Assembly: GCA_035541015.1 (NCBI GenBank)
Contig: DATLFM010000023.1
Span: 1 to 33,110 of the forward strand
Direction: 5' to 3'
Length of the DNA: 33,110 bases
From: Candidatus Thermoplasmatota archaeon
GTDB taxonomy: Archaea; Thermoplasmatota; SW-10-69-26; JACQPN01; JAIVGT01
The number at the start of each line of letters is the position of its first letter. Position 1 is the stretch's first letter. The notes under the pieces were generated by a model. It was given only the letters and a program-made list of their open reading frames with translations. It was not told where the DNA came from and searched no databases. This document shows, in pieces, positions 29,812 through 33,110 of the stretch. A program made the position numbers and the translations under genes.

Positions 29812-30689
29812 GCTCCCATCCTCCCCACGAGGAAGGCCACGAGCCCCACGAGCATGCCAAGCTTGGCCAGGCGCGAACTCCTAGATGGCCGTTTCGCCTC
29901 GAACGCCGCCCACAGGAGCACAACGTCGGCCGCGGCCACGGCGGGAAGGTACGACGGGCCCATGGTTCCAAGGAGCCACGGAAGCGGCGAGAGGGCGACG
30001 CCCGCCAGGATCGCCGCGCGGGCGAGAGCCGTGGCGGCCGAAACGCCGGCCGTCATGGGAAACGTCCGGCGCGCGCCCGCGTCGGCCTGCATGTCCTCCA
30101 CGTCCTTCACCACTTCGCGGCCCAGGTTCACGAGCACCGCCAGGAGCGCGAGCACGAGGACGGGGGTTTCGGGCGCGTTCACGGCGATGCCGCCCATGAC
30201 AAAAGGCGCGCCTGTGAGGAGGCTCACGGCGACGTTTCCGGAGAGCCCTGTCGCCTTCAGACGAAGCTCGTAGGCCACCATGAGCACGAGGGCCGGGAGG
30301 ACAAGGAGCAGCGCAAGCGGCGAGGTGAACGTCCAGGCGATAGCCGCGGCCGCCGCGACGGAGAGGGCAAACAGCACAGCCTGCGCCCGCAGCGCCGCGT
30401 CGGGGGAAAGCCGGCCGGACGGAAGCGGTCGGCCCGGATGCGCCCTCGCGTCGACCTCACGGTCGACCCAATCGTTGAGCGCGTTTCCCGCGCCCGCGAA
30501 GGCGAACCCCGCCGCCGCCCCCAGCGCCACCGTGGGCCAAAGCGACGCGGCGGCGGGCCCCGAGGCGACGAGGGCCCCCGCGACCACGCCGACGGCGGTC
30601 ATGGCGCAGTTGCCGGGGCGAAGGAGCTGCCACAGCGCCGCCGCGCGCGCGACGGCCGGGGGCGATTGGGCCCGGATCTGCGCCTGCAC
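29808..30689 (-). CDS. digeranylgeranylglyceryl phosphate synthase (UbiA family)
   Basis: This integral membrane prenyltransferase of about 293 aa has the two Asp-rich motifs of the family, NALNDWVDREVDA in the first half and REVVKDVEDMQAD in the second, with about eight or nine hydrophobic helices. It adds the second geranylgeranyl chain to GGGP. A TTG at 30698 would add three residues, but the TATA-like GCTTCATATC (30711-30720) is 26 nt before the GTG at 30689, so a leaderless GTG start is preferred. It is coupled to the GGGP synthase gene downstream. Menaquinone- or heme-related UbiA enzymes are less likely given this neighbour. Confidence 0.9.
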   Translation of the reverse strand: MQAQIRAQSPPAVARAAALWQLLRPGNCAMTAVGVVAGALVASGPAAASLWPTVALGAAAGFAFAGAGNALNDWVDREVDARAHPGRPLPSGRLSPDAALRAQAVLFALSVAAAAAIAWTFTSPLALLLVLPALVLMVAYELRLKATGLSGNVAVSLLTGAPFVMGGIAVNAPETPVLVLALLAVLVNLGREVVKDVEDMQADAGARRTFPMTAGVSAATALARAAILAGVALSPLPWLLGTMGPSYLPAVAAADVVLLWAAFEAKRPSRSSRLAKLGMLVGLVAFLVGRMGA

Positions 30690-30710
30690 GGCGCGCAAGC
30701 CCGGTGCCCG

Positions 30711-30720
30711 GATATGAAGC
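30711..30720 (-). promoter_or_regulatory. TATA-like box of the ether-lipid operon
   Basis: The minus strand reads GCTTCATATC, between the moaA stop and the UbiA-type gene, centred 26 nt before the GTG at 30689. Confidence 0.45.
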
Positions 30721-30728
30721 CTGCGGGC

Positions 30729-31739
30729 TCATCGCGCGCGAGACGGGTCGGCGGGCACCCATTCCCCCGACGCATCCTTCCGAAGGTGCGCGCCGTAGTA
30801 GGGCACGCGCGCGGCCACGACGCGCCGAAACGCCGCGGCGAGCTCGTCGTCGGAGAGGCCGCGCGTGGGCACGAGATCGTCGTTGCGGTTGAGGCAACCC
30901 TTCAGGTGCCCGGTCGCCGTCACGCGCAAGCGATGGCAGTTCGCGCAGAACTCGGCGTTGCCCACGGGGTCCACGATTTCGACGTCGGCGCGTCCGTCGC
31001 CCGTCCGCACGTGGTAGACGCGACGGTGGTGCATGGCGCGCACGTCCACGGACTCGGCCCGTGCGGCCAACGCCCGATGGACGTCCTCGATGGGCACCAT
31101 CCATTCGCGATGCGCGACGAGCTCCGGCATGAACTGGATGAGCTGGAGCTGCGTGCCCGGCGTTCGCGCGACGAACTCGACCATGTCGAAGACGTACGGG
31201 AGCGTCGGCCGGAAGACGACCATGTTGAGCTTCACGGGCGTAAGGCCCGCCTCGAGCGCGGCGCCCACGCCGGCCATGACGGAGGGAAGCGAGCCGCGCG
31301 TGATGGAGCGGAACGCCTCCGCGTCGGGCGCGTGCAGGCTCACGTTCACGCGCCGCAATCCGGCCTCCTTGAGCGCTCGGGCGCGACCGGCAAGAAGGCT
31401 CGCGTTCGTGGTGAGGCTCATCTCCATTCCCGGCGGGGCGCGGAAGACGATCTCCTCCACGTCGCTTCGCACGAGCGGCTCGCCGCCCGTGAGCTTGGCG
31501 CTTTGCACGCCCAGGCTTTGCGCCACGTGAAGCAGGCGAACGACCTCGTCTGTCGACATCTCGCCCGGCGCGGGCGCGCGCGGCGCGCGAACGAGCCCCT
31601 GCCCTTCGTTGTGGCAGAAGACGCACCGGAAGTTGCACCGGTCGGTGAGCGAGACGCGGAGGTCGGCGACGGGGCGGGCGAAGCGGTCGGCCAAGGGAGA
31701 TCCGGCCGCCTGCATCCAATCTCGCGCCTGGTTGTCCAT
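30729..31739 (-). CDS. moaA: GTP 3',8-cyclase MoaA (radical SAM)
   Basis: The 336-aa product has the radical SAM cluster C35/C39/C42 in TDRCNFRCVFC, the SAM-binding KLTGGEPLVR, TTNASLLAG, and a second cluster site CANCHRLRVTATGHLKGCL (C-x2-C-x13-C) that holds the GTP-binding 4Fe-4S cluster. The two Arg of HRLR are kept; the usual N before R is H here. It converts GTP to 3',8-cyclo-GTP, the first step of molybdenum or tungsten cofactor synthesis. The C-terminus ends SRAR with no Gly-Gly, which characterised MoaA proteins use to complete the active site. A weak TATA-like CTGCATAGGC lies about 26 nt before the ATG. Confidence 0.9.
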   Translation of the reverse strand: MDNQARDWMQAAGSPLADRFARPVADLRVSLTDRCNFRCVFCHNEGQGLVRAPRAPAPGEMSTDEVVRLLHVAQSLGVQSAKLTGGEPLVRSDVEEIVFRAPPGMEMSLTTNASLLAGRARALKEAGLRRVNVSLHAPDAEAFRSITRGSLPSVMAGVGAALEAGLTPVKLNMVVFRPTLPYVFDMVEFVARTPGTQLQLIQFMPELVAHREWMVPIEDVHRALAARAESVDVRAMHHRRVYHVRTGDGRADVEIVDPVGNAEFCANCHRLRVTATGHLKGCLNRNDDLVPTRGLSDDELAAAFRRVVAARVPYYGAHLRKDASGEWVPADPSRAR

Positions 31740-31789
31740 AGGGCCCTTCGCTCGCTTCCGCCTATGCAGGGGAAGCCGCTCGCGTCGGG

Positions 31790-33110
31790 CTATCGGGGAT
31801 GCCCGCTTTCAACGTTGCGCCCGGCGGAACGTCGAGCTGCCGCAACAAGACCCGCCACCACGGCGAGGATTCCAGACGGAAAAGGCGTCTCCTGCCGCGG
31901 CAGGACGAGATCGCGCGCGCCCGAGTCTTCCTCGGACCGTTCCGGCGGTTCATCGTCACGCGGGGCTTCGCGGTCCTCCGAGCGTTCCGCGGCTTCCGAT
32001 TGCGATGCAGATTCCGAGTTTGGTGCGGGTAGCGCTCGGATCGTGAGGAATCGGCTCCACCGCTCCGCACCATTGCACAGGAATGTGCAACGTAGCGGAT
32101 AGTCCTGGTCGATGTCGACATCGACCCCGATCGAATGCTGGCCCGCCGGAAGCGCGCCCTCGCCCGCTTCGACGCGAATCGTTCCTTCGGGGATCTCCGG
32201 CACGTCGACTTCGGCAAGTGGTACGTCGTCAAGGAGCACCCGCATCCGCGAGGGCGGCGCCTTGAGCTCCCCTCGATTCTCGATAACGACCTGAACCCGA
32301 AACGGCTCGTTCGCACGGGGTTCGGTTGGATTCGTGGAGACTGCCACGACGTATACCTTGGCCGGCTCGGGAAGGATGGTGAAGTTGAAAGTTCGCACGT
32401 TGTCGACCGTCGTCGACTCCTCGATGGCTTCATCGGGATCGACGACCATGCGCGCCGTGAAGTTGCCCGCACGCAACGAGAGGCGCTTCGTCGACGGGTC
32501 CGATTGTTGGCTGATCCCCCGAACGAGTGTCGTGCCCGGATCGAGGACGAGCGTGACGTTGTAGGTGTCGAAAACGGTGTCGTCGAGGAAGAACCGCACT
32601 TGGAACGGCATGGCGGCGGCCCCGCCGTGATTTTCGACGTTCCAAGAGAAATTGATGCCGCTTGGCCGCGTGACGTTTGCGTCTGTGGCCCGGAAAAGAC
32701 TCGCCACGAGATTCGCGCGGGCCGCGGGGTCGTCGCGGACGACGACGGACTTGGAGAGGGGTTCGCTGTAGGTCGCTCCGGACCGCTGGAGGATCGTCGC
32801 GTTGATCGTCCATGCGCCCGCTGGGACCCACGCGCGGAGACTGGAGGCAAACTCCGTCGATCGACCCGGCTCCAACGGCGGTTGATCGTAAAAGTTGACG
32901 GGTTGGCTCGCATCGCCGCGGAAGGATACGGAAACCCGCTGCCACCCCGTTGTCTCCGTGCCGTCGTTCCTCACCCGTAGCCGCACGCTGATGGGTCGCC
33001 CGTCCGACGGATCGGCGGGGTCGAGGAGGATTTCCTCGATCACAATGGGCCGCGGATGGCTCGTGGCGACGACACCCCCGGCAAGGACTCCAAGCGCAAG
33101 ACAAAGCCAC
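31790..33110 (-). CDS. secreted CARDB-type surface protein, N-terminus beyond the window
   Basis: The frame is open to the right edge. The first visible residues (WLCLALGVLAGGVVATSHP) are the end of a signal peptide, so the true start is just outside; an internal GTG at 33043 is not the start. Three beta-sandwich modules of about 100-110 residues follow, each with a V-x-V-x-N-x-G-type strand (LRVRNDGTE, NVENHGG, VVIENRGEL) and a second strand like TVDNVRTF, as in CARDB domains. A Ser/Glu/Asp/Arg-rich stretch then leads to TPFPSGILAVVAGLVAAARRS, a helix after a Pro-Ser-Gly motif and before basic residues, resembling an archaeosortase-type tail. One C-x3-C pair is seen (CTFLC). The function is probably surface adhesion or structure. 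Confidence 0.83.
   Translation of the reverse strand, partial: WLCLALGVLAGGVVATSHPRPIVIEEILLDPADPSDGRPISVRLRVRNDGTETTGWQRVSVSFRGDASQPVNFYDQPPLEPGRSTEFASSLRAWVPAGAWTINATILQRSGATYSEPLSKSVVVRDDPAARANLVASLFRATDANVTRPSGINFSWNVENHGGAAAMPFQVRFFLDDTVFDTYNVTLVLDPGTTLVRGISQQSDPSTKRLSLRAGNFTARMVVDPDEAIEESTTVDNVRTFNFTILPEPAKVYVVAVSTNPTEPRANEPFRVQVVIENRGELKAPPSRMRVLLDDVPLAEVDVPEIPEGTIRVEAGEGALPAGQHSIGVDVDIDQDYPLRCTFLCNGAERWSRFLTIRALPAPNSESASQSEAAERSEDREAPRDDEPPERSEEDSGARDLVLPRQETPFPSGILAVVAGLVAAARRSAGRNVESGHPR

Noticed and set aside
1-33110. CRISPR arrays, tRNA genes, insertion sequences or a prophage
   Set aside because: I saw no regularly spaced direct repeats beyond the 40-bp GTATAC block, no tRNA-like cloverleaf, and no transposase or phage protein among the plausible frames.

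Overview
The window is GC-rich (about two-thirds G+C by eye), gene-dense DNA from an archaeon. Support for Archaea: a class I lysyl-tRNA synthetase, geranylgeranylglyceryl-phosphate synthase next to a UbiA-type ether-lipid prenyltransferase, a duplicated-domain tRNA splicing endonuclease, a purS-purL-purQ set, extracytoplasmic proteins crowded with N-glycosylation sequons, and TATA-like boxes about 25-31 nt before start codons. The lineage cannot be fixed from sequence alone. An uncultured high-GC euryarchaeote, perhaps a Thermoplasmatota member, fits; the proteins are not as acidic as those of haloarchaea.

Layout. 1-461: two pieces of a valyl-tRNA synthetase in opposite orientation, then a small antitoxin-like gene (466-651, -). 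773-10195 (+): a surface block with a 2028-aa anchored glycoprotein, a coupled membrane protein with twin zinc ribbons, a 695-aa secreted protein and a small protein with a sorting-signal-like tail. 10210-14682 (+): purS-purL-purQ-endA. 14774-17375 (+): a secreted metzincin-type protease, a hotdog thioesterase and a tiny zinc-ribbon reading frame. A four-unit 10-bp repeat then separates this from 17430-23056 (-): purN-folC-folPB, followed by a lipoprotein, a small membrane coiled-coil protein and lysS. 23170-23664 (+): a HEAT-repeat protein resembling half of eukaryotic deoxyhypusine hydroxylase. 23669-25757 (-): a DUF35 protein, a thiolase-like protein without the nucleophilic Cys, and a LolD-type ATPase. 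25800-29061 (+): an ABC-2 ATPase, its permease and an FtsX-like permease. 29065-30689 (-): two ether-lipid enzymes. 30729-33110 (-): moaA and a secreted protein running off the right edge.

How the parts connect. PurN uses 10-formyl-tetrahydrofolate, and the genes behind it (folC, fused folP-folB) make folate, so that operon links folate supply to purine synthesis; purSLQ supplies the next step of the same pathway. Many neighbours overlap by ATGA or GTGA (purL/purQ, purQ/endA, purN/folC, folC/folPB, ATPase/thiolase, thiolase/DUF35, ABC ATPase/permease, permease/FtsX, UbiA/GGGPS), which implies translational coupling. No gene-free stretch exceeds 300 bases. I saw no tRNA, rRNA, CRISPR array or insertion sequence.

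Most worth following: the half-length deoxyhypusine hydroxylase-like protein, the Cys-less thiolase with DUF35 (a possible retro-aldolase pair), the phased GTATAC repeat, the zinc-ribbon membrane partner of the giant surface protein, and the fold-back valS junction, which may be an assembly or amplification artefact.
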